Shown here: positions 22,112-32,883 of the stretch, piece by piece
Position numbering within the stretch: the first letter of the stretch is position 1
Layout: the number at the start of each line of letters is the position of its first letter
NCBI RefSeq assembly: GCF_905171765.1
Contig: NC_053391.1
Coordinates: 149,239,917 to 149,303,916, forward strand
Direction of reading: 5' to 3'
Source: Bufo bufo
Taxonomy: Eukaryota; Chordata; Amphibia; Anura; Bufonidae
DNA length: 64,000 nt
Made by a program: the position numbers and the translations under genes
The notes under the pieces: generated by a model
Databases searched by the model: none
What the model was told of the DNA's origin: nothing
Seen by the model: the letters and a program-made list of their open reading frames with translations, nothing else

Positions 22112-24019
22112 TTGTATGGGCGAAGGGTTAGGGGACCCTTAGACTTAGTGAGGGCCCAGTGGGAAGGGGGAGAGGACCCTGAAGGCCTCCCCATCCTTAG
22201 TTACGTCTTGGAACTCAGGGATCGACTGCGGGAACTTACCGAGCTAGTCCATGAGAATATGCAATCAGCCGAGAGTCAGCGGAAGGTTTGGTATGATCGA
22301 TCTGCTCGGAATCACACTTTTTGTGTCGGACAGAAGGTCCTAGTACTAAAACCCTTGAAGCAAAATAAATTACAGGCCTCCTGGCAGGGCCCCTATCAGG
22401 TGGTAAAACAGCTGTGCGACACCACCTACGTGGTCGCCAGCTGTGCAGACACAAGAATTAAGAGGACATTCCACATCAATATGATGAAGGCCTATCACGA
22501 GAGGGCTGAGGCAGTAGCCACCATATGCGCTCCTGCCACCGGGGACACTGAATACCTGCCGATGCTGGAGCTTCCTGCAATCAGTAATCATTCTGGGGGG
22601 GTGGAAGATGTTCAGTTAGGAGATGGGTTAGGATCCCAGGAACAAGAACAGGTCAGGGAATTACTCCAGGACAGGAAAGAGATGTTCTCAACACTTCCTG
22701 GATACACTCACTTGGCAGTGCACAAGGTGGAGACCCTCGGGCAGAAGCCCCTGAGACAATCAGCCTATAGGATTCCTGGAGCTGTGCAAGAAGGGATGAG
22801 AGCAGAGATTAGGGAGATGCTTAAGTTAGGGGTGATCGAACCATCAGCAAGCCCCTGGGCTTCCCCTGTAGTATTAGTCCCAAAACGGGATGGCATGACC
22901 CGATTTTGTGTGGACTATAGGCCACTGAATGACTGTACTGTGACAGATGCCTTCCCCATGCCCCGAGTGGACGAATTGTTGGACAAAATAGCTCAGGGAC
23001 ATTATCTGACGACTATTGACCTGTGTAAGGGTTACTGGCAGATTCCCCTGGAGGCGGCCGCCATTCCAAAGTCGGCCTTCATCACCCCGTTTGGCCTTTA
23101 CCAGTTCCGGGTAATGCCATTCGGGATGAAAAATGCTCCGGCTACCTTCCAACAAATGATAGATCAACTCCTCGGTGGTCTGCAGGATTTTGCATGCGCA
23201 TATCTTGATGACATCGCAATCTATAGCCAGACATGGGAGGAGCATCTCAGACACCTGGGCATAGTGCTAGACAGAATCAGAGTTGCAGGCCTGACCCTGA
23301 AGCCAGACAAGTGTAATATCGGGATGTCTAAGGTACAATATTTGGGACATAGAGTGGGATGTGGGAAGCAGAGGCCGGAGCCTGCAAAAATCGAGGCCAC
23401 CCTAAACTGGCCGGTTCCCAGAACCAAGGCCCAGGTACTTGCTTTTTTAGGGACAGCCGGGTACTACAGAAAGTTTGTACCTCACTATAGTGACATAGCC
23501 AAACCACTGACGGACCTGACCAAAAATAATCTCCCTAGACAGCTCCTGTGGTCCCCGGAGTGCGAAACAGCATTTCAACAGTTGAAAACCACCCTAACAC
23601 AAGCTCCCATACTGACGGCACCCGATCCTAACAAACGCTTTGTCGTACATACAGACGCCTCCATGTTCGGACTGGGAGCCGTACTAAGTCAAGTTGGCGA
23701 CGATGGGAAGAAGCACCCGGTGGCGTATCTCAGCCGCAAGTTGTTACCCCGTGAAGTTGGATATGCTGCCGTGGAAAAAGAATGTTTGGCTTTAGTCTGG
23801 GCTTTAAAGAAATTGCAGCCCTACGTCTATCGACGCTCTTTTACCGTCATGACGGACCACAATCCCTTGATATGGCTAAACCGGGTGGCGGGAGAGAATG
23901 GCCGATTACTAAGGTGGAGCCTGGCTTTGCAACCCTACAATTTCACCATACAATATCGGCCAGGGCCTCAAAAAGGGAATGCGGATGGATTGTCACGGCA
24001 AACGGACCTGGAATCTTAA
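22112..24019 (+). pseudogene. G1 integrase C-terminus, reverse transcriptase and RNase H
   Basis: The frame is open for 635 codons. It starts with the integrase tail (LYGRRVRGPLDLV; KLQASWQGPYQVV near 22370, a GPY/F-like block). RT follows: SPVVLVPKRDG, FCVDYRPLND, MPFGMKNAPATFQ and YLDDIAIYS (catalytic Asp pair at about 23203-23211). RNase H has VVHTDASMFGLGAVLS (23645), KECLALVWALKK and MTDHNPLIWL, ending QKGNADGLSRQ near 24000. No integrase lies downstream, which confirms the unusual order. This module is intact, but it is separated from its start by a frameshift. Confidence 0.88.
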
Positions 24020-24099
24020 GACTACTTTTCCAACATCCTCGAGTTGATCCGGTGAGGGTTCCACTGTGGCTGTTGGACTGTTTCCCGGGAGGGGGGTAA

Positions 24100-24446
24100 T
24101 GTCATGGTTTGACTCTCTCTGTGACAATGGCCACACCCATCTGCCTCCCAGCCAAGCTCTTGAACTAATCTCTGCTTACCTCATTTGCATAGCCAATCAG
24201 AGGGGGTTTTACAATTTACCAATTGAAAGAGGTGTTCCAACTGTCATTATAAATATATGTGATGCATTCAATAAAGATTCTGTCAGTTTGAACTCACATA
24301 CAGCCTGACTGGTGTTAGTTCTGTGAGAATTAAAACGACACGAGCGGTTGTTTGAGGCCGGATCATCAACGGCGGAGCCAGCAGATATTGTGGTCACATC
24401 AGGGAGAGCCGTGAGAGCAGAATAGAGTGAGGAGGGGCTCGTTACA
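24100..24446 (+). repeat. G1 3' LTR
   Basis: Nearly identical to 19244-19594. It lacks a few bases near the AATAAAG site (AAGATTCTGTC against AAGAATTAATTTGTC). It is preceded by the purine tract and followed by the GGCTG duplication. Confidence 0.9.
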
Positions 24447-24451
24447 GGCTG

Positions 24452-24777
24452 ACATCTGCACAGATGTCAGCCACTTGAATCAGAGTGTCAGCAATGAGCT
24501 GACACTATGATTCAACCGCTCAGTCATCCTGAGAATAAACTTTGAAATACAGGAACTCTGAGGAATCTGATCCCTGCGGTCACGGACCACAGGGATCAGA
24601 AACTTGCATAAGCGCTACAAACCGCAGGCAATGGGGGGGTCACAGGACCCCCCTAGGCATTGTCACAGGGTGCCTGCTGAATGACCTCTGCAGGCACCCC
24701 GTTCTGATCACTGCCGGCCGTGCGCCAGTGATCAGAACTACACAGGACATACAGGTACGCCCTGTGTCCTTAAGGGG
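24452..24777. repeat. Right end of element A, hairpin-rich
   Basis: Hairpins GGCTGACATCTG with CAGATGTCAGCC (24447-24472), AGTGTCAGC with GCTGACACT (24484-24507), CTGATCCCTG with CAGGGATCAG (24568-24600) and GTTCTGATCACTG with CAGTGATCAGAAC (24701-24738). It ends with the inverted terminus CTGTGTCCTTAAGGGG. Confidence 0.75.
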
Positions 24778-24913
24778 TTAAAATGAATAAAACACAAGTT
24801 TTACTGAATCTTTTCCTACATAACTATATATCAGTCTGCTCAGTTCCTCCTGCTCTGTAACATTGTGCCAGCATCTCAAACCCCACACTCAACATGACAG
24901 TTTCCCTTTAACT

Positions 24914-25570
24914 TCAAATAATCTAAATGTAACCCACATATACAGTACTGCAAGCAGTGTGAGGCGAGCCTAGCGAGCTGAGCCGCTGCAGCTGCCAGGT
25001 CAGGTCACGGAGCGTGGAGGAGGAGCTTAGGGGCGCAGGCGCAGCGTCCAAGTGCTGCACCTTCACAGAGAGCCACGGAAGGATCCGCTCAATGTGTGAG
25101 GGCGGCGGCCGGTGCTCTGCAGACAGGGAGGGAGCAGAAGACTTCAAATACTGAGTACCTGTTCTTAATTTTTATTTTATTTTTACCAAATATCTTTCAT
25201 TAAATGGGGGCAGGTTCTAATTAAGGAGGAGAGGGGACTGGATAAGGGTGACAGACACTGGGTATGATTAAGGGGGCAGGGCACTGGATAAGGGTGACAC
25301 TGGGTATGATTAAGGGGCAGGGGACTAACTTTGGTTGACACTGGGTATGATTAAGGGGGGCATGGGACTGGGTAAAGGTGGCAGGGTATGATAAAGGGGG
25401 GCAGGAGACTGGCTATGCGTGACACTGGGTATGATTAAGGCCCTTAATCATACCCAGTGTCACCCATAGCCAGTCTCCTACCCCCCTTATTCATACGCTG
25501 TCACCTTTGCCCAGTCCCCTGCCCCCCTTAATCATACCCAGTGTCACCCAGAGCCAGTCCCCTGCCCCCC
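24914..25570. repeat. GC-rich stretch, then a minisatellite that turns into its own inverse
   Basis: 24950-25140 is GC-rich without a supported coding region. From about 25205 units with GACACTGGGTATGATTAAG and GGGGGCAGGGGACTGG repeat directly (35-60 bp). At 25440 the array folds back: the text after GATTAAGGCCCTTAATC is the complement, down to 25570. Confidence 0.7.
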
Positions 25571-26075
25571 TTAACCCCTTTAGGACACAGCCTTATTTCA
25601 CCTTAAGGACCAGGCCATTTTTTGCAAATCTGACCAGTGGTTTAAGTGGTGATAACTTTAAAACGCTTTGACTTATCCAGGCCATTCTGAGATAGTTTTT
25701 TTCGTCACATATTGTACTTCATGACACTTGTAAAATTAAGTAAAAAAAAGTAATTGTTATTTTTTTTTCAAAATACCAAATTTTCAAAAAAATTGAAAAA
25801 AAATTGCAAATTTCCAAGTTTAAATTTCTCTACTTCTATAATACATAGTAATACCTCCAAAAATAGTTATTACTTTACATTCCCCATATGTCTACTTCAT
25901 GATTGGATCATTTTGGGAATGATATTTAATTTTTTTGGGGATGTTACAAGGCTTAGAAGTTTAGAAGAAAATCTTGAAATTTTTCTGAAATTTTCAAAAA
26001 CCCAATTTTTAGGGACCAGTTCAGGTCTAAAGTCACTTTGCGAGGCTTACATAATAAAAAACACCAAAAAAATGA

Positions 26076-27280
26076 CCCCATTCTAGAAACTACACCCCTC
26101 AAGGTATTCAAAACTGATTTTACTAACTTTGTTAACCCTTTATATGTTCCACAAGAATTAATGGAAAATAGAGATACAATTTCAAAATTTCACTTTTTTG
26201 GCAGATTTTCCATTTTAATATTTTTTTTTACTTTTACAAAGCAAGGGTTAACAGCCAAATAAAACTCAATATTTATGGCCCTGATTCTGTAGTTTACAGA
26301 AACACCCCATATGTGGTCGTAAACTACTGTACGGGCACACGGCAGGGCGCAGAAGGAAAGAAATGCCATGCGGTTTTTGGAAGGCAGATTTAGCTGGACT
26401 GTTTTTTTTTGACACCATGTCCCATTTGAAGCCCCCCTGATGCAACCCTAGAGTAGAAACTCCATAAAAGTGACCCCATCTAAGAAACCACACCCCTCAA
26501 GGTATTCAAAACTGATTTTACAAACGTCGTTAACCCTTTATGTGTTACACAAGAGTTATTGGCAAATGGAGATGAAATTTCAGAATTACATTTTTTGGCA
26601 AATTTTCCATTTTAATACATTTTTTCCAGTAACAAATCAAGGGTTAACAGCCAAACAAAACTCAAAATTTATTGCCCGGATTCTGTAGTTTACAGAAACA
26701 CCTCATATGTGGTCGTAAACTGCTGTACGGGCACACGGTAGGGCGCAGAAGGAAAGGAATGCCACACGGTTTTTAGAAGGCAGATTTTGCTGGACTGGTA
26801 TTTTTGACACCATGTCCCATTTGAAGCCCCACTGATGCACCCCTAGAGTATAATCTCCATAAAAGTGACCCCATCTAAGAAACTACACCCCTCAAGGTAT
26901 TCAAAACGGATTTTACAAACGTCGTTAACCCTTTAGGTGTCCCACAAGAGTTATTGGAAAATGGAGAAGAAATTTCTGAATTTCAATTTTTGGGCAAATT
27001 TTCAATTTTAATCAATTTTTTCCAGTAACAAAGCAAGGGTTAACAGCCAAACAAAACTCAATATTTATGGCCCTGATTCTGTTGTTTACAGAAACACACC
27101 ATATGTGGTCGTAAACTGCTGTACGGGCACACGGCAGGGCGCAGAAGGAAAAGAATGCCATACGGATTTTGGAAGGCAGATTTTGCTGGACTGGTTTTTT
27201 TGACACCATGTCCGATTTGAAGCCCCCCTGATGCACCCCTACAATAGAAACTCAAAAAAAGCGACCCCATTTTAGAAACT
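26076..27280 (+). repeat. Three direct copies of an approximately 400-bp segment in element B
   Basis: Each copy runs from GACCCCAT and ACACCCCTCAAGGTATTC through AAGGGTTAACAGCCAAA, ATATGTGGTCGTAAACT and GGGCACACGGCAGGGCGCAG (or GGTAG) to CACCATGTCCCATTTGAAG and GATGCA. Starts are near 26076, 26476 and 26871. Recurring open frames come from the repeat. Confidence 0.85.
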
Positions 27281-27322
27281 ACGGGATAGGGTGGAAGTTT
27301 TGTTGGTACTAGTTTAGGGTAC

Positions 27323-27974
27323 TGTCACGAGGGTGTCGAGGACCACGCCTGATTCCGTTATACCCGGGGTCAGGAAGTCGCAGCGGTTGGCTGCACGCTC
27401 TATTTAAGATAGGGCTGTTTTCCTTATGGTAGCTTTCTGGGTTTGCTTAGCAAACCCTTTTGGCTCACTCAGGGATCCGTAGCTCCTTCTCCTCAGCTGT
27501 TCCTTGTCCAGCACTCCCAGACCTCCTTATATTTCTCTCTCACACTTCTCTGGTTGCCAGAGATAGAGCTTCCTGCCTGGACATCTATTCTGACCTTCTG
27601 GAGCTGTGTTGCTGCGTTCGCTGGTAGTTGGTCCAGTACGCTACCCTCCAGATCCCTGTTGGACCTTTTTGGTTTATTGTGGTCGCCCACCTGGGTGTAT
27701 GTGTTTGTATGTGTTGTCTGTCCTCTCCCTGGTGTTTCCCTCTTAGTGATAGTGGTGTGGACTAGCGATCCCACCGGCCTGTTCACTATCCAGGGCTCAT
27801 ATTAGGGAAAGCCAGGGTTTAGGCACGCGATCGCCGCACGGGTAAAGAACCCGTCTAGGGACGTCAGGGCAGTCAGGTGCCAGCCGCAAGGTGAGTTAGG
27901 GGTCACCACCTTTCCCTCTCCCTTGGGCAGGGCTTTCCCTGTTTTCCTCCCTGTGCGTGTCGTCGGTCATTACA
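27323..27974 (+). repeat. G2 5' LTR
   Basis: TGTCACGAGGGTGTCGAGG to GTCGGTCATTACA. Contains CTCTATTTAAGATAGGG (a TATA-like TATTTAA) near 27400. Open frames inside it, seen identically in both LTRs, are not genes. Confidence 0.93.
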
Positions 27975-28055
27975 TTATCTCTGGCCATTATTTTCTGTAG
28001 GTAAAAAATAAAAAAAAATATAAAATACAATTTTTTTACCTACTTAGAATCCAGT

Positions 28056-28868
28056 ATGGATCAAATTGCTGCTCTGTCCAAACAATTTCATGGCCTGTCT
28101 TTGGAGGTGGTAGGATTGAAGGCGTCGGTCCTCCAGCAACAGCAGCAATTACAACTGACTGCAAGCCCAGCGGTTGCTACTGGTAACCAGGTTGTTGCGG
28201 AACCCAAGGTCCCTCTCCCTGACAGATTTTCTGGGGGAAGGGACAAGTTTTTGACATTCCGTGAGGCCTGTAAGTTATATTTTAAACTGCGCCCTTACTC
28301 CTCTGGTAATGAAGATCAGCGGGTGGGGGTTGTTATTTCCCTGCTGCAGGGGGATCCGCAGTCCTGGGCGTTCTCTTTACCTACTGATTCCCAGGCTCTT
28401 CGGTCAGTGGATGAGTTTTTTGGGGCCTTGGGTCTCATATATGATGACCCTGACCGAGTCGCCCTGGCTGAATCAAGATTACGGAGACTCTTACAAGGAG
28501 AGCGGCCGGTAGAGGAGTATTGCTCTGAATTCCGTAGGTGGGCTACGGATACCCAATGGAACGACCCGGCTCTCAGGAGTCAGTTCTGCTCTGGGTTATC
28601 CGAAAGGGTTAAGGATGCGCTTGCATTATATGAGACCCCCTTTTCCCTTGATGCGGTTATGTCCCTTTCTATCCGAATAGATAGACGCCTTAGGGTCAGG
28701 TTGAAAAAACCGGAGCAATTGGTTACCTCTCCCAAGCAGCAGTTAGTCTGTACGGACTTAGACGAGCCTATGCAGCTAGGAGGAACTACTCGTCAGGTCC
28801 GTCCTCCTGAGGCTCGCCGTAGGCGTGGGGTTTGTTTTTTTTTGTGGGGAGAGGGGTCATTTCATTAA
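28056..28868 (+). CDS. G2 Gag polyprotein region
   Basis: Structural protein of the retrotransposon particle. Starts at ATG 28056 shortly after the 5' LTR. An N-terminal Gln-rich helix (VLQQQQQLQL) is followed by a capsid-type domain: PLPDRFSGGRDKFLTFREA, then YDDPDRVALAESRL, VEEYCSEFRRWA and LRSQFCSGLSERVKDALA. This pattern is shared with sushi-class Gag and the domesticated RTL/PEG10 proteins. The frame is diverted within the zinc knuckle by the T-run at 28835-28843 and stops at 28868. In G3 the same knuckle is continuous with the protease frame, so the break is probably a recent one-base change or an assembly error, not the native design. Confidence 0.88.
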   Translation: MDQIAALSKQFHGLSLEVVGLKASVLQQQQQLQLTASPAVATGNQVVAEPKVPLPDRFSGGRDKFLTFREACKLYFKLRPYSSGNEDQRVGVVISLLQGDPQSWAFSLPTDSQALRSVDEFFGALGLIYDDPDRVALAESRLRRLLQGERPVEEYCSEFRRWATDTQWNDPALRSQFCSGLSERVKDALALYETPFSLDAVMSLSIRIDRRLRVRLKKPEQLVTSPKQQLVCTDLDEPMQLGGTTRQVRPPEARRRRGVCFFLWGEGSFH

Positions 28869-31800
28869 TGTCTGTCCTTCTTTCCTCAGAAACAAAAGAC
28901 CGTCGGAAAAACTACTAACCCCAGGCTGTGTGGAGGATGTCAGCCGGGGGGTATACGTTTCCTCCATACGTACATCGCAATTTGTGTTGCCAGCGGTTAT
29001 TATTTTTGGTGATAAGACGGAGACTATTTCTTTCTTTCTAGACAGTGGAGCAGGGGTAAATTTGATAGATGCCCATTTTGCCCGCACTTTGGGTTTGTCT
29101 CTCTGTACTTTACAGAGACCCATTCCCATATTCGCTATTGATTCTGCTCCCCTGTCTCAGAGAAACCTCACGCACATGGTTCATAATTTACACCTTCGGG
29201 TAGGGGACCACCATAACGAGATGCTTTCAGGTTATGTTCTGGAGGGGCTTCCCACTCCGGTAGTGCTGGGTCTTCCCTGGTTGGTAGCGCACAATCCAGT
29301 GGTGGATTGGCAGGCCAGGGAGATATTGGAGTGGAGTGAGCAGTGCAGAGAAAATTGCTTAAATAGCAATTGCTTAGTCGCCTCCATAACTACCCTACCT
29401 ACATTTATTTCGGACTTTGAGGATGTTTTTTCTGAAAAGGGTTGTCAGAAGTTACCACCTCATCGTCCTTATGATTGCCCGGTTAACCTTATTCCCGGCG
29501 CAAAATTACCCAAGACCAGGTTATATAATCTTTGGGGTCCAGAGAGACAAGCTATGAAAGATTATATCTCCGAGAGCTTGGCTAAGGGACACATCAGACC
29601 CTCTTCTTCACCCGTGGCTGCAGGGTTTTTCTTCGTTAAAAAGAAAGATGGGGGCCTGCGTCCTTGCTTAGATTTTCGCGAATTAAATCAGATAACCATC
29701 CGAGACCCATACCCTCTTCCTCTCATTCCTGACCTGTTTAATCAGATTGCGGGTGCTAGGTGGTTCTCCAAACTTGATATTAGGGGGGCCTACAATCTGA
29801 TTCGTATTAAGAAGGGGGATGAGTGGAAGACAGCGTTTAACACCCCTGAGGGGCATTATGAAAATCTAGTTATGCCTTTCGGTCTGACCAATGCTCCTGC
29901 CGTCTTTCAACATTTCGTTAATGACATTTTTAGTCATCTAATCGGCAGGTTTGTGGTAATATACCTAGATGATATTTTAATTTATTCGTCCGATCTGAAA
30001 ACACATGAGGTGCATGTCAGACAAGTACTGCAGGTCCTACGGACGAATGAATTATATGCTAAAATTGAAAAATGTGTCTTCGCCGTTCAGGAGATACAAT
30101 TCCTGGGTTATTTTTTATCTGCGTCAGGTTTCCGTATGGATCTTAGGAAGGTCCAGGCAATTTTAGATTGGGATCTTCCTGAGAACCTCAAAGCACTACA
30201 ACGGTTCTTGGGCTTCGCGAATTTCTATAGGAAATTCATTAAAAATTATTCACTTATTGTAAAACCGCTTACTGACATGACTAGGAAGGGGACTGATTTT
30301 TCTAAATGGTCTGACGCCGCTAAAGTTGCTTTTTCTTCTCTAAAAGAGAGGTTTACCTCAGCACCTGTACTGGTCCAACCTGATGTCTCTCAGCCTTTTA
30401 TTGTTGAAGTCGATGCGTCAGAGGTGGGAGTGGGGGCGGTGCTGTCTCAGGGTCCGTCTCCTGGCAAATGGCGTCCTTGTGCTTTCTTTTCTAAAAAACT
30501 ATCTGCAGCAGAAAAGAACTACGATATTGGCAATAGGGAACTATTAGCTATTAAACTTGCGTTTGAGGAGTGGCGTCATTTCTTAGAGGGGGCAGTCCAC
30601 CCCGTCACTGTAATTACGGATCACAAAAATCTTCTGTACCTCGAATCAGCTAAGCGTCTCACCCCTAGACAGGCTAGGTGGTCGCTATTTTTTACCAGGT
30701 TTAACTTTGTGATTACCTATCGTCCTGGGGCAAAGAACACCAAGGCTGATGCACTATCTCGTTGTTTCCCTGGAGGGGGTAATGTGAGTGATCCGGTACC
30801 CATTCTTCAAAGAGGAGTGGTTGTTTCTGCGGTACACTCTGTTTTGGAGGGGAAGGTGTTAGAGGCCCAGGGGGACGCCCCGGTCTCTTGCCCCTCAGAG
30901 AAATTGTTTGTACCATTGAACTTACGTTTCGAATTATTAAAGGAACATCATAATTCGGCACTTGCTGGGCACCCGGGTAGTAAAGCAACCTTGGAACTAT
31001 TGTCTCGTCGTTTTTGGTGGCCAAGGTTGCGTCAGGATGTATTGGATTTTGTGTCTTCTTGTTCTACCTGTGCGCGCGCAAAAGTTTCACATACACGTCC
31101 TGCAGGGTCTCTATTACCACTCGTCATTCCCAATAGACCGTGGACACATCTGTCAATGGATTTTATCACTGACTTACCTTTGTCTGCGGGTAAAACAGTT
31201 ATTTTGGTAGTAGTGGACAGGTTTAGCAAAATGGTACACTTCATTGCGTTACCCGCACTACCTAATGCTAAGACTCTTGCTCAGGTATTCGTCAGTGAAA
31301 TCGTGAAGCTTCACGGGGTCCCCTCCGATGTTGTTTCGGATCGGGGTACCCAGTTTATTTCTAAATTTTGGAAAGCTTTTTGTTCTCGTTTGGGGGTACA
31401 CTTGTCCTTTTCCTCTGCTTTCCATCCTCAGTCGAATGGACAGACTGAGCGTACCAACCAAAACCTTGAGACATATCTAAGATGTTTTGTGTCTGAAAAC
31501 CAAGAGTTGTGGTCATCATATTTACCGTTAGCTGAGTTTGCCATAAATAATCGTTGTCAGGAATCCACTGGCAAGTCACCATTTCTTGGTGCATATGGTT
31601 TTCATCCCCAATTCTGTACTTTCAAAGAGGGGGGGTCTTCTGGGGTTCCCGAAGAGGAACGGTTTTCGTCATCTCTTTCATCGGTATGGCAGAAGGTGCA
31701 AGCTAACTTGAAAAATATGGGAGGTAAATACAAATGCATGGCTGATAAGAGACGGTCGCCAGGTCCGGACCTAGGAGTGAATGACTATGTGTGGTTGTCT

Positions 31801-32316
31801 ACTAGGAATATTAAATTGAAGGTTCCCTCTTGGAAACTGGGTCCTAGGTTTATTGGCCCTTACAAAATTGTAGCCATCATCAACCCCGTGGCTTTTCGCC
31901 TGGAGTTACCTCAGACTTTTAAAATTCATAATGTTTTTCATAAGTCGTTACTCAAAAAATATGTTCCACCTCTAGAACCATCACCGCTGCCACCCCCTCC
32001 TGTTGTCGTGGATGGTAACCTAGAATTTCAGATATCCAAAATTGTTAATTCTCGTCGGGTCCGACGCTCTCTTCAATATCTGGTGCATTGGAGAGGTTAC
32101 GGTCCCGAGGAAAGAATGTGGGTTCCTGCGTCTGAGGTAAACGCCGACAGGTTAGTTCGGGTTTTTCATGCCTCTCATCCTGGGAGACCTGGTCCTGAGT
32201 GTCCGGAGGCCCGTCGTAGAGAGGGGGGTACTGTCACGAGGGTGTCGAGGACCACGCCTGACTCCGTTATACCCGGGGTCAGGAAGTCGCAGCGGTTGGC
32301 TGCACGCTCTATTTAA
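28844..32316 (+). CDS. G2 Pol: protease, RT, RNase H, integrase, chromodomain
   Basis: The enzymatic polyprotein, open for more than 1,150 codons, offset by one base from gag. Order: zinc-knuckle remainder (CGERGHF); protease FFLDSGAGVNLID (29035); RT with [33 protein letters not shown] and VIYLDDILIYSS (catalytic Asp pair near 29968-29973); RNase H with VEVDASEVGVGAVLSQ (30405) and ITDHKNLLYLES; integrase HHCC (HHNSALAGHPG to CSTCARAK), core Asp in SMDFITD, Asp in SDRGTQF and Glu in QTERTNQN; GPY/F block WKLGPRFIGPYKI; and a C-terminal chromodomain (LQYLVHWRGYGPEERMWVP, 32070-32130). The frame passes through the purine tract and ends 85 bases inside the 3' LTR. All catalytic residues that I can check are present. 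Confidence 0.93.
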
Positions 32317-32883
32317 GATAGGGCTGTTTTCCTTATGGTAGCTTTCTGGGTTTGCTTAGCAAACCCTTTTGGCTCACTCAGGGATCCGTAGCTCCTTCTC
32401 CTCAGCTGTTCCTTGTCCAGCACTCCCAGACCTCCTTATATTTCTCTCTCACACTTCTCTGGTTGCCAGAGATAGAGCTTCCTGCCTGGACATCTATTCT
32501 GACCTTCTGGAGCTGTGTTGCTGCGTTCGCTGGTAGTTGGTCCAGTACGCTACCCTCCAGATCCCTGTTGGACCTTTTTGGTTTATTGTGGTCGCCCACC
32601 TGGGTGTATGTGTTTGTATGTGTTGTCTGTCCTCTCCCTGGTGTTTCCCTCTTAGTGATAGTGGTGTGGACTAGCGATCCCACCGGCCTGTTCACTATCC
32701 AGGGCTCATATTAGGGAAAGCCAGGGTTTAGGCACGCGATCGCCGCACGGGTGAGGAACCCGTCTAGGGACGTCAGGGCAGTCAGGTGCCAGCCGCAAGG
32801 TGAGTTAGGGGTCACCACCTTTCCCTCTCCCTTGGGCAGGGCTTTCCCTGTTTTCCTCCCTGTGCGTGTCGTCGGTCATTACA
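32232..32883 (+). repeat. G2 3' LTR
   Basis: Same length as the 5' LTR. Visible differences: ATTCCG/ACTCCG near the start, and GGTAAAGAACC/GGTGAGGAACC near the end. Preceded by the purine tract AGAGAGGGGGG. Confidence 0.93.

Larger units (their letters stand above)
19244..24446 (+). mobile_element. Gypsy G1: Gmr1-like LTR retrotransposon (integrase before reverse transcriptase)
   Basis: Two LTRs (351 and 347 bp) start TGTCATGG and end TTACA. They are flanked by the perfect 5-bp duplication GGCTG (19239-19243 and 24447-24451). A purine tract GGGAGGGGGG lies just before the 3' LTR. Between them, Gag, protease, integrase, then RT and RNase H lie on one strand. Integrase upstream of RT is the order described for the Gmr1 group, not for standard Gypsy. 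In-frame stops (19952, 21019) and two frameshifts make this copy defective. The LTRs differ by about five substitutions and one small indel. Confidence 0.9.
12699..24777. mobile_element. Element A: large non-autonomous TTAA element with serial hairpins
   Basis: The left end CCTCTTAAGGACACAG (after TTAA 12695-12698) and right end CTGTGTCCTTAAGGGG (before TTAA 24778-24781) form a 16-bp inverted repeat with one mismatch. TTAA duplications fit the piggyBac or Kolobok superfamilies. No transposase of its own is seen. Own sequence: 12699-13813, 17681-19243 and 24447-24777. The rest is element C and Gypsy G1. Its right part is a run of hairpins. Confidence 0.75.
12088..24912. mobile_element. T2-like TTAA MITE, split by nested insertions
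   Basis: The left end reads AAAGGGAACCTGTC at 12088 and the right end GACAGTTTCCCTTTAA at 24898-24913. The inverted ends begin AAAGGGAA next to TTAA on the right, matching the TTAAAGGRR terminus known for T2/Kolobok MITEs of frogs. Its own sequence is only 12088-12323 and 24782-24912. Everything between was inserted later. The left TTAA has decayed to TATA. Confidence 0.55.
27323..32883 (+). mobile_element. Gypsy G2: young sushi-like chromodomain LTR retrotransposon, nearly intact
   Basis: 652-bp LTRs begin TGTCACGA and end CATTACA. They are flanked by perfect 5-bp duplications GGTAC (27318-27322 and 32884-32888). The LTRs differ at only three positions by eye (about 0.5%). Gag and a complete pol with protease, RT, RNase H, integrase and chromodomain lie on one strand. 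The only coding break I see is a one-base offset between gag and pol in a run of nine T. The relatives are sushi-type chromoviruses, the group from which mammalian PEG10/RTL genes arose. Confidence 0.93.

Noticed and set aside
24950..25145. GC-rich stretch as a possible gene promoter or first exon
   Set aside because: No downstream exon, splice signal or conserved protein could be found; kept as unassigned.
27443..27805. 120-codon frame repeated at 32352-32714
   Set aside because: It lies entirely in the two G2 LTRs; the identity reflects LTR duplication, not a gene.
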